Shown here piece after piece: positions 32,570 through 43,230 of a stretch of DNA of 64,000 bases (its first letter is position 1; each line of letters begins with the position of its first letter). This DNA is from Elmis aenea (taxonomy: Eukaryota > Arthropoda > Insecta > Coleoptera > Elmidae), in assembly GCA_947652605.1 (NCBI GenBank), contig OX393583.1:12565222-12629221 (forward strand). Reading direction: 5' to 3'. Made by a program: the position numbers and the translations under genes. The notes beneath the pieces were generated by a model that saw only the letters and a list, made by a program, of their open reading frames with translations, made no database searches and was not told where the DNA came from.

Positions 32570-33031
32570 ATGGCTCCGATTCGCTGCAGGTTGTTTCACG
32601 GCAGAAGCAGTGAACGTGGAACGTTCCATCGCGAAAGAATAGTTATTTGTAGCGTTTCGAATAATGCAAGTACACTACTTTACTTAATTAATTCTCAGCT
32701 ACTACAACAAACGCGCAACGGTACAGCGGATCTCGCTAAACTACTCATTATTTTTATGGATGCCTTGTCCTCGGGACACGATAAACTTCCTTTATATCGA
32801 TCTCCGTTGCTTTTAAAACTATTCTTTCCGTTGATTGCTATAAAAGTTTGCGAAATAATATCGCGACACTGGGAAAGGATGTGGCAATTAAAGTTATTGA
32901 ATTTTGTAACGGCTCTTCGAAACATTCAATTTGTAACGTACCTACTCGATTCCAATACAGAGCCAGATCCAGGGGGGCGCGAGCAGGCAACTGCCCAGAG
33001 CGGCAAATTTGGGAGGCGGAAAAATTGGTAG
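32570..33031 (+). CDS. uncharacterised 153-codon frame, doubtful
   Basis: The longest frame in the window outside recognisable transposons, starting MAPIRCRLFHGRSSERGTFH. The centre is hydrophobic (LYRSPLLLKLFFPLIAIKV), but no domain, signal peptide or catalytic pattern was recognised. The last 25 or so codons run into GC-rich sequence that looks like a hAT left end (from about 32946), so the natural stop, if any, has been replaced. A TTTTCATTTGCAG acceptor-like stretch lies just upstream (about 32518-32530). The antisense strand is also open for 76 codons, which favours base composition as the cause. It may be a fossil, part of an exon, or chance. Confidence 0.22.
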   Translation: MAPIRCRLFHGRSSERGTFHRERIVICSVSNNASTLLYLINSQLLQQTRNGTADLAKLLIIFMDALSSGHDKLPLYRSPLLLKLFFPLIAIKVCEIISRHWERMWQLKLLNFVTALRNIQFVTYLLDSNTEPDPGGREQATAQSGKFGRRKNW

Positions 33032-33080
33032 CAAGAGAAAATTAAATCAATAAAAACCAAAAATTAGAGTATTGCTCATA

Positions 33081-33580
33081 TTAGACGTTGCGATTTTTCT
33101 TACAAATCATTTTTCCACAACGCAAAACCAAAAAATCGCAACGTCTAAATGGGCATAGGAAAAAAAATCGCAACGGATTTAAATGTCATAGGATTTTATT
33201 CTATTGAACATGCTCTAATTTTTCAAGGTCAAACCAGCGTATTTTATTACATTTTTAGTAACTTCTGGTAATTTTTGTGCCACTGTGTTTTCAAAAACGA
33301 TCACATAACCTACAAATTATATTTTTTTCTAATTTTTTGACACGACACACATTGTAGTAAACTGATTACAGTACTAAAATTGCAGATATGTAGGTTATGG
33401 TATGGTAATGATGCGGCTAACTGACAGCCAGCTGTCATTTAAATGTCAGATAAATTGTGCCGCGCAGTGGCGATTTCGAATCGTACGCAAAAAAATCGCA
33501 ATGTGTAATAGGGGTCTTGTATTTATTTTACAAGATGTAAAATATTTTTCTTACAGATGGAAAAAAATCGCAACGTCTAA
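33081..33580. mobile_element. TTAGACGTTGCGATTTTT MITE
   Basis: The ends TTAGACGTTGCGATTTTTCT and AAAAAAATCGCAACGTCTAA are flanked by TA (33079-33080, 33581-33582). The same AAAAATCGCAACGTCTAA unit or a variant recurs internally near 33130, 33165 and 33490. 500 bp, non-coding. Confidence 0.78.
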
Positions 33581-33582
33581 TA

Positions 33583-33889
33583 TTAGCTTATGTATACATA
33601 AATAAATCAGAGTGTTAGTGTACTTGAGTGGGTACAATAATAGTTCTTCAATGGTAAAGCGTTAAGGATGAGTTTAAAGTTAATCATTCCACTTTAAAAT
33701 TTATTTTTATTTTAATTTTTTTTACAAATATTACTATGTTTTACATACAGGGTTGACTGAGAGTATTGTACAACTTTACTTTAAAATTTAAACAAACATT
33801 ATTATATGACTCTTCGATGATGTTGACCATAAAATACTAAAATCCCAGATCCCTATACATTTGTAAGCATTTAATACATGTTTAGTATA
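33583..33889. other. gene-free spacer
   Basis: AT-rich; a lone CAGGGTTGACTGAGAG left end at about 33769 is the only recognisable piece. Confidence 0.35.
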
Positions 33890-34909
33890 CCGGGTGTCAC
33901 ACGTTCATGGTACACCCACCTTTTTTTCTTTATTTTTTAAGAAAATCTTTTGAAATTCCGAGCATCGTATAAACTCCATAAACGTCACTTTTTGACATAC
34001 CAACGAATTTTTTTCCACTTCCTGTGTCAGCGGAAGTGACACCAACTTTTGATTTTTAAATGGAACACCCTGTATATAATTGCATTTTTGGATTCTACAT
34101 AATTTTCTGAATCCAATAACACCAAAAAAGTGACATTTCAAATGTCAAATGTTTTTTTAAATTGAATTTTAGTTTTTAATTTAAGTGTGCCATGACTGCT
34201 CCGATTTATTCACATTGCGCCATGTAATGCTACAAACAACAAAAGCAGGTCAAAAATAGTTAATTAAGGGATTTATTAATGAACATAGTTTTCCAAAAAG
34301 GTTTTTCGGACGAAACTTTTTTTTTTCAAATGGAACCATATTGGTACCGAGGTACTATTCGGTACAACCATTTATAACGAATCGTCTGATATGTCCATTT
34401 TGCATCTGCGACAAATACAACAAAAGTTACTGTTCATCAAAAAATTTATTTTTATTCCAAGAGGTAACTAAGGTGGCTTTGAAACAATACAATATTTAGC
34501 TTGTCAAACATTTATTTGTCATTGAAGTTTTTCAATTGCGTATAATTATTGTTGCTCAAAATGCCGCAGATTTATACAAGAGATGAAAAAGTTGATATGT
34601 TGATTATGGCACACTTAAATTAAAAACTAAAATTCAATTTAAAAAAACATTTGACATTTGAAATGTCACTTTTTTGGTGTTATTGGATTCAGAAAATTAT
34701 GTAGAATCCAAAAATGCAATTATATACAGGGTGTTCCATTTAAAAATCAAAAGTTGGTGTCACTTCCGCTGAAACAGGAAGTGGAAAAAAAATTTTTTGT
34801 GTGTCAAAAAGTGACGTTTATGGAGTTTATACGATGCCCCGAGTTTCAAAAAATTTTCTCGAAAAATAAAGAGAAAAAGGTGGGTGTACCATGAACGTGT
34901 GACACCCGG
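33890..34909. mobile_element. concentric double palindrome TACCGGGTGTCACACG / GGAACACCCTGTATA
   Basis: The outer ends CCGGGTGTCACACGTTCATG and its complement are flanked by TA. Each arm carries, about 180 bp inside, the motif GGAACACCCTGTATA in mirror orientation (about 34060-34073 and 34722-34736). Arm homology then continues inward to about 34191 / 34608. The whole 1-kb unit is one palindrome with two sets of ends. The spacer and inner right arm contain the first codons of a DUF4817 transposase. Confidence 0.82.
34561..34620 (+). pseudogene. mariner-type transposase start (DUF4817), about 19 codons
   Basis: ATG 34561 reads MPQIYTRDEKVDMLIMAHLN, then stop. 'Y(S/T)..E..DML...' is the way DUF4817 proteins commonly begin. 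The frame ends where the palindrome arm starts, as in an internally deleted element. Too short to be certain on its own; supported by the similar fragments at 4750-4950, 44797-45150 and 53816-53994 in the same class of palindrome. Confidence 0.45.
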
Positions 34910-34911
34910 TA

Positions 34912-35459
34912 TGTGAAAACGTCTCTGGGACTATATGCTCAGAGGTTGTAAAAAAAATCCTACATCTCTTTTTGGAACACCCTTTAGTTGGCACGGAAGG
35001 AGGTACGCCAAGAGAAAAGGTTGAGAACCACTGACCTACTGTACAAAAAATTTTCTGCGAAACGCCGTTTTCCAGAGTACAATTTTAAAAACTGGGTCGA
35101 CACAAATTTTTAAAGTTTAAAATGTGAAGTTTCAATTTCTTTAGACAAGCTGAAGTGAAAAAAATAGTTTTTGGAGTGATGGCGTGCCTATCGCGCCGCG
35201 TGCTCATAAATTCATACTTTGAGGTAGCTGCACGCAACATTGAAATTTTATGCTATGTTAAGCTTTAAGTAAGTAGGACTTAACTTAAAGTTTATTTTTA
35301 AAAATCATGGCGCTGCATACATTAGAATAGCGGCAGTTTAAATCAATAAAATAATCGTGGCTGCTTTTCAGAAGTCTGCATAGTATGCGACATTTTTTGC
35401 ATTAATAGACGAAGTTTCAGTGTAGCTCCATGTAAAGTGGACCACCCTGTACTATATCA
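34912..35459. repeat. solo repeat ends: hAT right end and CAGGGTGGTCCAC end
   Basis: GGTTGAGAACCACTG at about 35018-35032 is a typical hAT right terminus, with GGTACGCCAAGAGAAAA before it; no left partner was seen. AAGTGGACCACCCTG-TA ends at 35450 and closes a truncated CAGGGTG element. No coding sequence. Confidence 0.55.
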
Positions 35460-36130
35460 TCGGTATCAAAAATTAACCAGTCTGATCGTACCACTCGCTA
35501 GTTTTACAGCTATTTAAGCCTATCTGAGCAATTAAATTTGACCAATATGGGAACGAGCAATAAAAATATGAAGCACGTTATAAAAAAAAAATGTAATTGA
35601 CTCAAATAAATCATTGAATTTCGTGAAATTAACCGTGACCGACAAAGATACAAAATGATAGAGCGATTAACGCTGGCTTTTATGTATATTGATTACGAAT
35701 ATCTTTTTTAATACTTATTCCAAGAAGGAAACCAAAACCGAATGTTAATTAAATTCACGGCTTATTGATTTACGCATATAATCCCGCAAATAACAGTGAT
35801 TTATGTCTTACACTCTGGATATTAGTCGAAATTAATGAGATATCGTGGCTATATTTGTGTGTTTTTCCTAATAAGACCCCCCATCGGCAGTCGAATGCAG
35901 TAATTTGCAAATTTTGTTCCAGTTTGCTAAATATTTAACCAGAATGCTTAAAGAAAACGAATTCTTATCAACACAGTAAATTATTATAGTACATATATCA
36001 CAACTAAATTAAAAATAAATTAACAGTGTGAATAGTTTGTTGCTAAGTTCCATAAGACTTACTCATGGGTTCAGTTAGGGTCGACTTGATTACCTGGGCA
36101 TCTGGACGACCGCGCCTAGGGCTGTTAAAT
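35460..36130. other. repeat-free block, candidate conserved non-coding DNA
   Basis: No repeat ends and no open frame of note. Homeodomain-like TTAATTAA/ATTGATT words and a moderately higher GC content than the neighbouring transposons suggest ancestral host sequence (inference only). Confidence 0.3.
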
Positions 36131-36234
36131 TTTGAGCTTTCATAACATTTTTTGTAATTTTTCTTATGATGATAAAAAATATGCATGAGAACTTGCTAAA
36201 AACGATATTGTTCATTTTCCCACACGCAATATAC

Positions 36235-36580
36235 AGTGTGAACAGGGTGGCCTATTTCCGATCCCCGTACAGGGTGGGTATCTCGGTTATTATCAGAGAT
36301 AAAAAAAAAAAAACAAGTAAAGAAGACTGTTGTACCGTGGAACACTTTTAAGATTTTATTTTTTTAAATTTTTAATAATTTTTTAGAAATGAAAAAAATA
36401 TTGTATTAACTAGTGAAGATTCTTTTACAACTTGCTCTATGTATTTCTATGTTTTACAGCTTTATTAACAAACAAACAAATAAATTATGATGTTATGAAA
36501 AGTGTTCCATGGTACACAGGGGGAAATAGCTGTAAAAAATAATTGAAAATACAGTTTTCAGTTCTATAAAGAATAATATT
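36235..36580. repeat. tandem CAGGGTGG left ends and a small foldback
   Basis: Two left ends occur in tandem (CAGGGTGGCC at 36244 and CAGGGTGGGT at 36271). GTACCGTGGAACACTTTT (about 36333) is inverted at AAAAGTGTTCCATGGTAC (about 36497). This is probably a small deleted element built on a pogo-type gene, whose start follows at 36581-36730. Confidence 0.5.
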
Positions 36581-36730
36581 CCGGAATTGCGAAATGTATC
36601 TTGACAAAGTAGCCAATTTAACATTGTACACTTTGCAGGCTTCACTAACTGATATTTTCGTTCCGGGAGGAGCCAAAACTGCTTCTACAGCTTTTTTCGT
36701 AGCATCTGGATCAATTGGGTTCTTCTTAAC
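36581..36730 (-). pseudogene. pogo/Tigger transposase N-terminus (HTH_psq/CENPB type)
   Basis: The - strand frame reads VKKNPIDPDATKKAVEAVLA, then KISVSEACKVYNVKLATLSR, then YISQFR. 'A...A...(V)....SVSEACKxYxVxxxTLSR' is the psq-type helix-turn-helix that opens pogo/Tigger transposases and binds the element ends. The catalytic part is absent. The frame breaks upstream at the border with an AACCGG-rich repeat (36733 on). About 50 residues remain. Confidence 0.72.
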
Positions 36731-36732
36731 CA

Positions 36733-37120
36733 GAGAGTCGAACCGGAACCGAATCGAAAACCGAAATTAACCGGTATTTTCAGCAGAACCGAAACCGGAA
36801 CGAAAAACTGGAATTTAAAAACCGAAACCGTAACCGGAACGAAATTTTATTAACGGTTAATTTCGGTTAGAACGAAAAAATATAATAACGGTTAATTTCG
36901 GTTACAGAAAGGTTAAATTTTTTTTTTGCTTTACCATTCTACACGAAAAGATGAGTTTTAAAAACTAAAAAAAGTTGTTTTTGTGATATGTAATTTTGCA
37001 ATCCGGAATCAAGTAAAAAATTCCACAAGTTATAACTGTAAAAGTGATTAAGATATGTATTTTACTTCTTCGACCATGAGACACTTTGTGTTAAAATTTT
37101 ATTACGGTCTGGTCGGTTCA
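36733..37120. repeat. AACCGGAACC / GGTTAATTTCGG repeat, probably a hAT relic
   Basis: Dense GAACCGGAACCGAA, AACCGAAATTAACCGG and GGTTAATTTCGGTTA units occupy 36733-36920, and GGTTCAGTCCCTC lies at about 37110. Composition resembles the subterminal arrays of the hAT 39518-40680. Paired ends and duplication were not identified, so the borders are uncertain. Confidence 0.4.
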
Positions 37121-37503
37121 GTCCCTCGGCGGGGGTTACCATACAACACGTGTCTCATCTATTGTAGCAATAAAAAATGTGTTTCTGTTTTGGTTCATTT
37201 TTTTCTAAATTGTGAGAAAAGATCCTAAAAGTTCATTGCTGTTTTGTACAAATTCGTTCGCACTTTGTGTCTACTGAATCAGTACCCAAGCGAAGAGTTA
37301 AAATTTCTAACGAAAGAAATTTAAAAAGTAAGTGTATATAATTAAATACTATTTTACTGTTAGCGTTACGATTTTTTTTCTTTTAATTGATAATTTTTTC
37401 TACAGTAAAAGGTATTTATCTTTTGTATTTGCGGACATATATATTTATATTGCAATATTATTTCGTACTTACAAAACCGCCAAAAATTTTTATTATTATT
37501 ATA

Positions 37504-37687
37504 CAGGGTGTCCCAGCCAAGACGAATTATTCGATAGCTCTGTTATTAGTAATAATATTAAAAAAAGTTAAATATAAAAGTTGTTTGTTATCATTTACTA
37601 CATAACCTAAAATTATTTTCAACTATACACAGTGTTTTGTTTTTGCGCTCTGATATCAAACATTGTTTTTTTATACGGAACACCCTG
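37504..37687. mobile_element. 184-bp CAGGGTGTCCCAGCC MITE
   Basis: Ends CAGGGTGTCCC and GGAACACCCTG with TA on both sides (37502-37503, 37688-37689). Only the terminal dozen bases are inverted; the interior is AT-rich and non-coding. Confidence 0.65.
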
Positions 37688-37928
37688 TATATTTTGCAAT
37701 TTTTGGATGTAAAATTAAATTTTCTTTTAAAAATATTATAGGTTATTTATGTCTAAAATGAACCGTTTTTGAGTTATTAACGTTTTTTTGAAAATTTTGA
37801 CAGATACAGACCTTTATAAAAATATTTATATTTATTAACATAACAACACCAGAGCAATTTACTCTCGTAATTTATTAGACAATAGTGTCATATTGATTGT
37901 TGACCAGTTACATTTTTAAAATAATATA

Positions 37929-38004
37929 CAGGGTGTTCGTTGTACTCGGTCCATTTCGCTAAACTTTAAACGCATGTAAGTCTTTTTTTTAATGGAACAC
38001 CCTA
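37929..38004. mobile_element. 76-bp CAGGGTGTTCG mini-element
   Basis: Ends CAGGGTGTTCG and GGAACACCCTA with TA flanks. Possibly a minimal derivative of the same terminal family as 37504-37687. Confidence 0.5.
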
Positions 38005-38660
38005 TATATTTTTACATTTTCTTGTAGAAAATTTAATTATCTTTCAAAGTTGTTAAGCATGTTTTATGTCTAAATATAATATTTTTGAAGTTATTTCGTT
38101 TCTTATGATTATTTGCGAGTATTTTACCTAAAATATCGGTAGTAGCCTTTGAAAATTCAAAACAATTTGTATGAACCTATGAACTGTCAACCAGAACAGT
38201 TAATCGGCAAAATTTCCACTATTATGCCACTAAAAATCCATATTTTTTAAGAATTTTAAATACACAGCATGCTGGTGTTATTTGCTGCCATTTATGCTGT
38301 GTATCTGCAACAAATAATGTTGTAGCAAAATTTATTGTTTTATCGAGTGCCTTGACCTGCATAAACTGAATTTTATTGTGTCAACAAGTGTGAAAAACGT
38401 TTTTTTAAATGACTTTAATCGCTTTTAAAGGTTGCAAAATCGGTTTTTGGACAAGGTCAGTTTTTTAAAATGGCACAATTGTGGCTCATGCGGTTATTTA
38501 AATAGAGAATCTCCTGACTAATTTTAATTACGTTTCAGTCGTGGCAAGTGTCACAAAAATAGCATTTGTTTTGTTGCTATAGAACACAGTTAATTGCGCG
38601 ATTAAAAGAATATTTTACCAACACTACAATAATTTTAAATTTTAGTGCCAGCTCCTAATA
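38005..38660. other. gene-free stretch
   Basis: AT-rich with no recognised element ends or coding frames. Confidence 0.35.
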
Positions 38661-39517
38661 AGGTGGGAACAGACTAAGCAAACATAGCAAACATTGTTGA
38701 ACAACAGTTGGTCAGCTGTTGGCGAACTTTAACGTACTAGAAGTTGACAAACTGTTCGGGAACATAGTTGCTTAGGTGTTCGTTCAGTAGGTGCCAAAAA
38801 TGTGCGACGAAGAAGATGCTTTACTCACGTGGTGTGCGTTCTTATTAATAAAAATAAAATTATCACGAAGAAGCCGTAGAACGCGGCAAAGAAGTATATA
38901 TTTGTGTCACACTTTGAAAAATGCTATTGCTGTTTTCCCATAATGTTAAAAATATTTCCGACTAAACAATTTTATTACATTCAAAATTATACCTTAAATA
39001 TATTATGAAGTTAGCTGATTAATTTAATGAACGATTTAACATTTTTCACTCGATTTTATTTTACTTTGAAAATACATTACACGATGTTGACATTACTGCT
39101 TTGAATACAAAAAGTACATTAATAGAAGCAAAAGTAGGAAGTTTACAATAAGAAATTATAGAATTAAAAAATGATGTTGCTAAGTTGCTACAAGTTTTAA
39201 ATTGAAATATATAAAAAAAAATCGGTGTTACAGATTAAATCTATTTTGGTTGTTCTTAGGCGAATCTGCAGTTTCGACGATGCAATTATTTAAAATTAAA
39301 TTTAGATCATGTCTAACATACGATTTGATCAATTGCATGAGCATTAGATTTCTATTAGAATGCAGATTTTGAAATAATGATTTAAAAAAAAATGTTCAGC
39401 CTCCACATCACGAAGATAACTCTCATTTATTTTAATGTCTTTCCGTAAAATATGCTCGGTGAATGGATGCACCCAATAACGCCTTTTATTTTTTGAAACA
39501 AAATGTTTGTATACAAG

Positions 39518-40680
39518 CAGGGCATGAAACCGGTTTTTTAAACCGGTTTGGTTTAAAAAACCGGTTAACCTTTATTTTTTGTCCAAAATTGTGATTTTTA
39601 ACCGAAACCGAAACCATTATTTTTAAAGGCAAAAAGAACGGTAACCTTTAACCAAAATAATAAAAAACCGGTTTTTTAAACATCTCTTTTTAATAGAAAT
39701 TATTTTGAAAAAATACAAAATCTGTATTAAATGTGATTAGTTTACCAAAAGTAATTACTGAATGCTTGATTGTACATACAGGGTGTAGACTCGGACCACG
39801 CAACATAGCAATATCAATGGTAAATTTTTAAAAGTCGTATTCTTGCTCCCCTAATTATTTTAGAAAAAAAGTGCAAATACGTTTTTTGTAGAGAAAAAAA
39901 TTCTGTATCCATAAATGTAATCAATATTACTTTTTCGTTTTCCAATAACTGAAAATTAAGCAATAATTACAAAACGCGTTTTGACAAAAATCTGTAGTGC
40001 CTTGGAATTATGCTATAACAACTGCCCAGCCTAATGTCACTTATACTGTCACTTTGACGTGAAGTTTATTCATAATAATAATTTTTATTATATCTTGAAA
40101 TGAAAACATAACTAACTGTGTAAAATAAATGTTTGATAAAATATAAAGGTTTTAAGAATGAATTTCGCGTCAAAGTGACAGTATAAGTGACATTAGGCTG
40201 GGCAGTTGTCATAGCATAATTCCAAGGCACTACAGATTTTTGTCAAAACGCGTTTTGTAATTGCTTAATTTTCAGTTATTGGAAAACGAAAAAGTAATAT
40301 TGATTACATTTATGGATACAGAATTTTTTTCTCTACAAAAAACGTATTTGCACTTTTTTTCTAAAATAATTAGGGGAGCAAGAATACGACTTTTAAAATT
40401 TTACCATTGATATTGCTATGTTTCGTGATCCGAGTCTACACCCTGTATATTATAAAATTATAAATAGATAATATATTTTTATACTTTGCATTCCAAATCT
40501 GAATAATGTTAAAAACCGGTTAAATTAACCGGTTTTTTCAAAACCGCAAAACCGGTTTTCGGTTTTTTCAAAACCGGTTTTTTACGGAAAAAACCGGTTT
40601 TTTAACAAAAACCGTTATAAAAATAAAGTTCTTGAATTCGGTTAACCGTTAACCAAAATGTTTTTCGGTTTCTAGCCCTG
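39518..40680. mobile_element. hAT element with AACCGGTTTT arrays, inserted in the Harbinger gene
   Basis: TIRs CAGGGCATGAAACCGG and TTCGGTTTCTAGCCCTG are flanked by a perfect 8-bp duplication TATACAAG (39510-39517, 40681-40688). Both ends carry repeated AAACCGGTTTTTTAAACC-type palindromes (39525-39680, 40510-40640). The interior is taken up by the foldback 39779-40445. Non-coding. Confidence 0.92.
39779..40445. mobile_element. near-perfect CAGGGTGTAGACTCGG foldback
   Basis: The ends CAGGGTGTAGACTCGG and CCGAGTCTACACCCTG are flanked by TA (39777-39778, 40446-40447). The arms of about 300 bp are almost identical in inverse orientation, including ACTTATACTGTCACTTTGAC close to the centre; the differences I saw are few. 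The loop is about 60-100 bp. The high identity implies a recent insertion or conversion between arms. Confidence 0.9.
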
Positions 40681-41082
40681 TATACAAGGTATGCGAATGT
40701 TACCCGTTTTCTACGATACGCTTCCATTTCGGATGCGAAAAGCACACTGTAGCGCTGGGCTCTTCCCCAAAACAGAAGAGATGCCGGAATGAATCATAAT
40801 TGCGGTTAGAAAACGCACGTGTGCATCAAGGCAACTTCGGCAACGCGCGTCCAACGCGCTGCAGAAAAAGGCACGTGTGCATCGAGCCTAATCGTACAGA
40901 CTGGCGATACTGTTGGCGCGCTGTTGGGCCACATTTCCTTTGAAGTACCGCCTCGGGAGCGAACATACTGCAACAGTTCGTCAACAGTGGCGCAACTGTT
41001 GAGCAACACGTACACATTGGGCGAACTCGTATGTTGCTCAACTGTTGTTCAACAATGTTTGCTTAGTTTGTTCCCACCTATA

Positions 41083-41611
41083 AACATACCAAGTTAGGTA
41101 TTGCTAGCGCATCTAAAGTCTGTTTTATACTATACTATTTTGTCGTTTAAGAAAATCGTATACGATTTTGTAGTACGGTGTCAAACAGAAATTAAAAATC
41201 TTGAACGAAAAATTCGTACGAAATTACTACTTGTTCTAAATGCGTCCAATTTTAGCATGGGCGCATGCGTATTCTACTGTATCTGACCGCATGTCATTTG
41301 TGGGTTAGGTTAACTGAAACAATCAAACGATGTTAAATACTACTAATCACCGTTATCCCTCACAATTTATTTTGTACGAATAAATATGTAGAATGGAACA
41401 AGCGTTAAATAACGTTAAATTTAAAAATTATTCGCTTTCTGTTCTGTGATCAAATTGAACATTTAACATGGTTACTCAAGGTGCCAACAAAATGTGATAA
41501 AAGTTACCAAAAAGTAACCAAAACATATTGGAGTTTTCGTACCAAAAAATAGTACAATGTAAATGGTTCATATTTTTCCATGCTAAATTCTTGAACGACA
41601 TTTTTAAATAG
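41083..41611. other. gene-free, probably host sequence
   Basis: No repeat ends and no supported coding frame. GTTAGGTTAACTG (about 41304) and a GCATGGGCGCATGCGT palindromic patch (about 41255) are the only distinctive words. Confidence 0.35.
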
Positions 41612-41619
41612 GTATAAAA

Positions 41620-42399
41620 CAGGGGTTTGGAGCGGAGCGCTGAGCTGGAGCGCGGAGCAGTGGAGCAATGGGTTTTTGCCCGGAGCGGGAGCGGAGCCCG
41701 GAGCAAATAATTTTGATTGCTCCACTGCTCCACTTTACTATTATAAAGTACAATTATTTTTTTTATGAATAATTCTCATGGGTATAGTATTTAATAAAAT
41801 TATAAATAAACTAAGTTTGATTTTTTTGAAGTAAAATTAATATAATGTAACTCAGAATATTAATTTTCATTATTTTGTATTTGACGCTGGGTGACGCTAC
41901 GGTCTTTTTGTGTTCGCTATTCGTGTAACAGATGTAGCAGCGATCGTTGGAAGTAATTGACAACTTAATACGTTTATCAGGTTAGGTTCAGTTTGTTTTT
42001 ACTATAAAGTGTCACAGAAAGTAAAAATTTCGTATTTAATACTAATATGTAGTTATTTATATTTGAGAATATAAATAGTGTATGCTTATATTTTATCCGA
42101 ACAGGTATGTCATCTCATATGTATGGATATTTTAAGCAAAACTTTGTGAGAAATAACGAAAGATTAGAGCGTTTTTGAGTTGTGTTTATTTAACTTCACT
42201 TGTTTCTTAGGGTCAAATATTGTAATTTTTGGTCCATTTCCACATATAAAATTTTAGCTTTGTTTTTAAAAACAAATTTTTAAATTAAAAACTTATTTTA
42301 TTAATATTTGAAGCGCGGAGCGGAGCTGGAGCAGGCATCTCGATGCCGGAGCGGAGCTGGAGCGGAGCAACTAAAAAATTGGACTGCTCCAAACCCCTG
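41620..42399. mobile_element. hAT element CAGGGGTTTGGAGC with GGAGCGGAGC arrays
   Basis: TIRs CAGGGGTTTGGAGCG and GCTCCAAACCCCTG are flanked by a perfect 8-bp duplication GTATAAAA (41612-41619, 42400-42407). GGAGCGGAGC units fill the first 90 and last 80 bp. The AT-rich body is 780 bp long and includes about 240 bp (41880-42130) absent from the sister copy at 43785. Confidence 0.9.
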
Positions 42400-42445
42400 G
42401 TATAAAACAGACTTAATAATAATTGCAAATTTTGATATAACTAAC

Positions 42446-42574
42446 CTGAAGTTCCCAAATACATTGTATCAGCTAGCCAATCCCCGATGTGTTTCTTGAT
42501 CAGATTTAATTTTAAACACTTAATGCTTTCTGAGATTGCCACTTTAAGCTGTTCTTGCTGCGATAAATCTTCAT
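42446..42574 (-). CDS. candidate internal exon of an unknown host gene
   Basis: Function not recognised. Read on the - strand, an acceptor CTTCCCACTCTTCCAG ends at 42575. One frame is open for the entire 129 bp (EDLSQQEQLKVAISESIKCL, then KLNLIKKHIGDWLADTMYLG, then TS), and a donor AG|GTTAGT begins at 42445. Both boundary introns would be phase 1, and the exon length is a multiple of three. The peptide is mixed helical in character and the DNA is free of repeats. Against: no other exon of the same gene was identified and a 42-codon open stretch can arise by chance. Confidence 0.38.
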
Positions 42575-43230
42575 CTGGAAGAGTGGGAAGTTATTTTAAA
42601 AAGTCATTTACATATACCGATGCAAGCAAATATCGTCAGTATGGGATAGTATAAAACAATTTTGTGTGAAAATAAGAAATGCATTCGTAATTTCACCCAT
42701 TTGTATGTCTTTATTAAAACTTTATCACCCGAAAATTATTATATATTATGAAATGAGAAATGTACATACGGATCAATGCCTTTTTTCGTTTTTTTTTTTT
42801 GTAAACCTAGCCGCATAAATATGAGTCAATTAAACAAGTTGATTTGATTAAGAAAAATTAACATTCGCTGTGTTTAGTTTTCGACTGGTAAAACGCAAGC
42901 CTTTATAAATTATTTATTAATCTTCGTGATAGTAGGATATCAAGAACTAACTATACATATTGCCACACTTCCAACTGTTTGAAACCACAGGTATCCAACC
43001 ACAACAGCAACTAATCAAACATCTAAAAATACTAATCGAATTAACTGTGTAATTATGTTCCTTGGGGTACCGTTAGTGGACCGATTATATTGCCACATTA
43101 CGGCGTGGTCCTACACAAAACCGGAATATTATTAGGCTCATAACATTTTTATTAACTTATTGAATTTTACCTCAATATTGAACGAGAACGTTTAAGACGT
43201 ACAATTTTCTACCACTGTAAAATTTAAATC

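Larger units (their letters stand above)
39345..40727 (-). pseudogene. PIF/Harbinger nuclease N-terminus interrupted by a hAT element
   Basis: ATG at 40727 (- strand) opens MEAYRRKRVTFAY. The hAT 39518-40680 follows with its duplicated TATACAAG. The frame then continues KHFVSKNKRRYWVHPFTEHI, LRKDIKINESYL and VEAEHFFLNHYF to a stop near 39345. 'RRYWVHP' is the hallmark near the N-terminus of insect Harbinger nucleases. Removing the hAT plus one copy of the 8-bp duplication leaves one open frame across the junction, so the insertion hit a readable exon. The catalytic DDE part is missing: the element was also internally deleted. Confidence 0.78.
38661..41079 (-). mobile_element. PIF/Harbinger transposon, internally broken
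   Basis: TIRs AGGTGGGAACAGACTAAGCA and GCTTAGTTTGTTCCCACCT are flanked by ATA (38658-38660, 41080-41082), a 3-bp duplication as in PIF/Harbinger. TTGTTCAACAA/GTTGAACAAC-type palindromes lie inside both ends. The - strand carries the start of the nuclease, interrupted by the hAT 39518-40680. On the + strand, 38804-38900 (MCDEEDALLTWCAF...) and 39105-39204 (ELKNDVAKLLQVLN, a short coiled-coil end) may be remnants of a second element gene. Confidence 0.78.

Noticed and set aside
32695..32925. 76-codon - strand frame opposite the doubtful 153-codon frame
   Set aside because: Mutual openness of both strands points to composition rather than coding; no motif seen.
33905..34894. Two nearly identical 78-codon frames in opposite orientation
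   Set aside because: They are the two arms of the palindrome 33890-34909; the frames are a by-product of terminal-repeat sequence.
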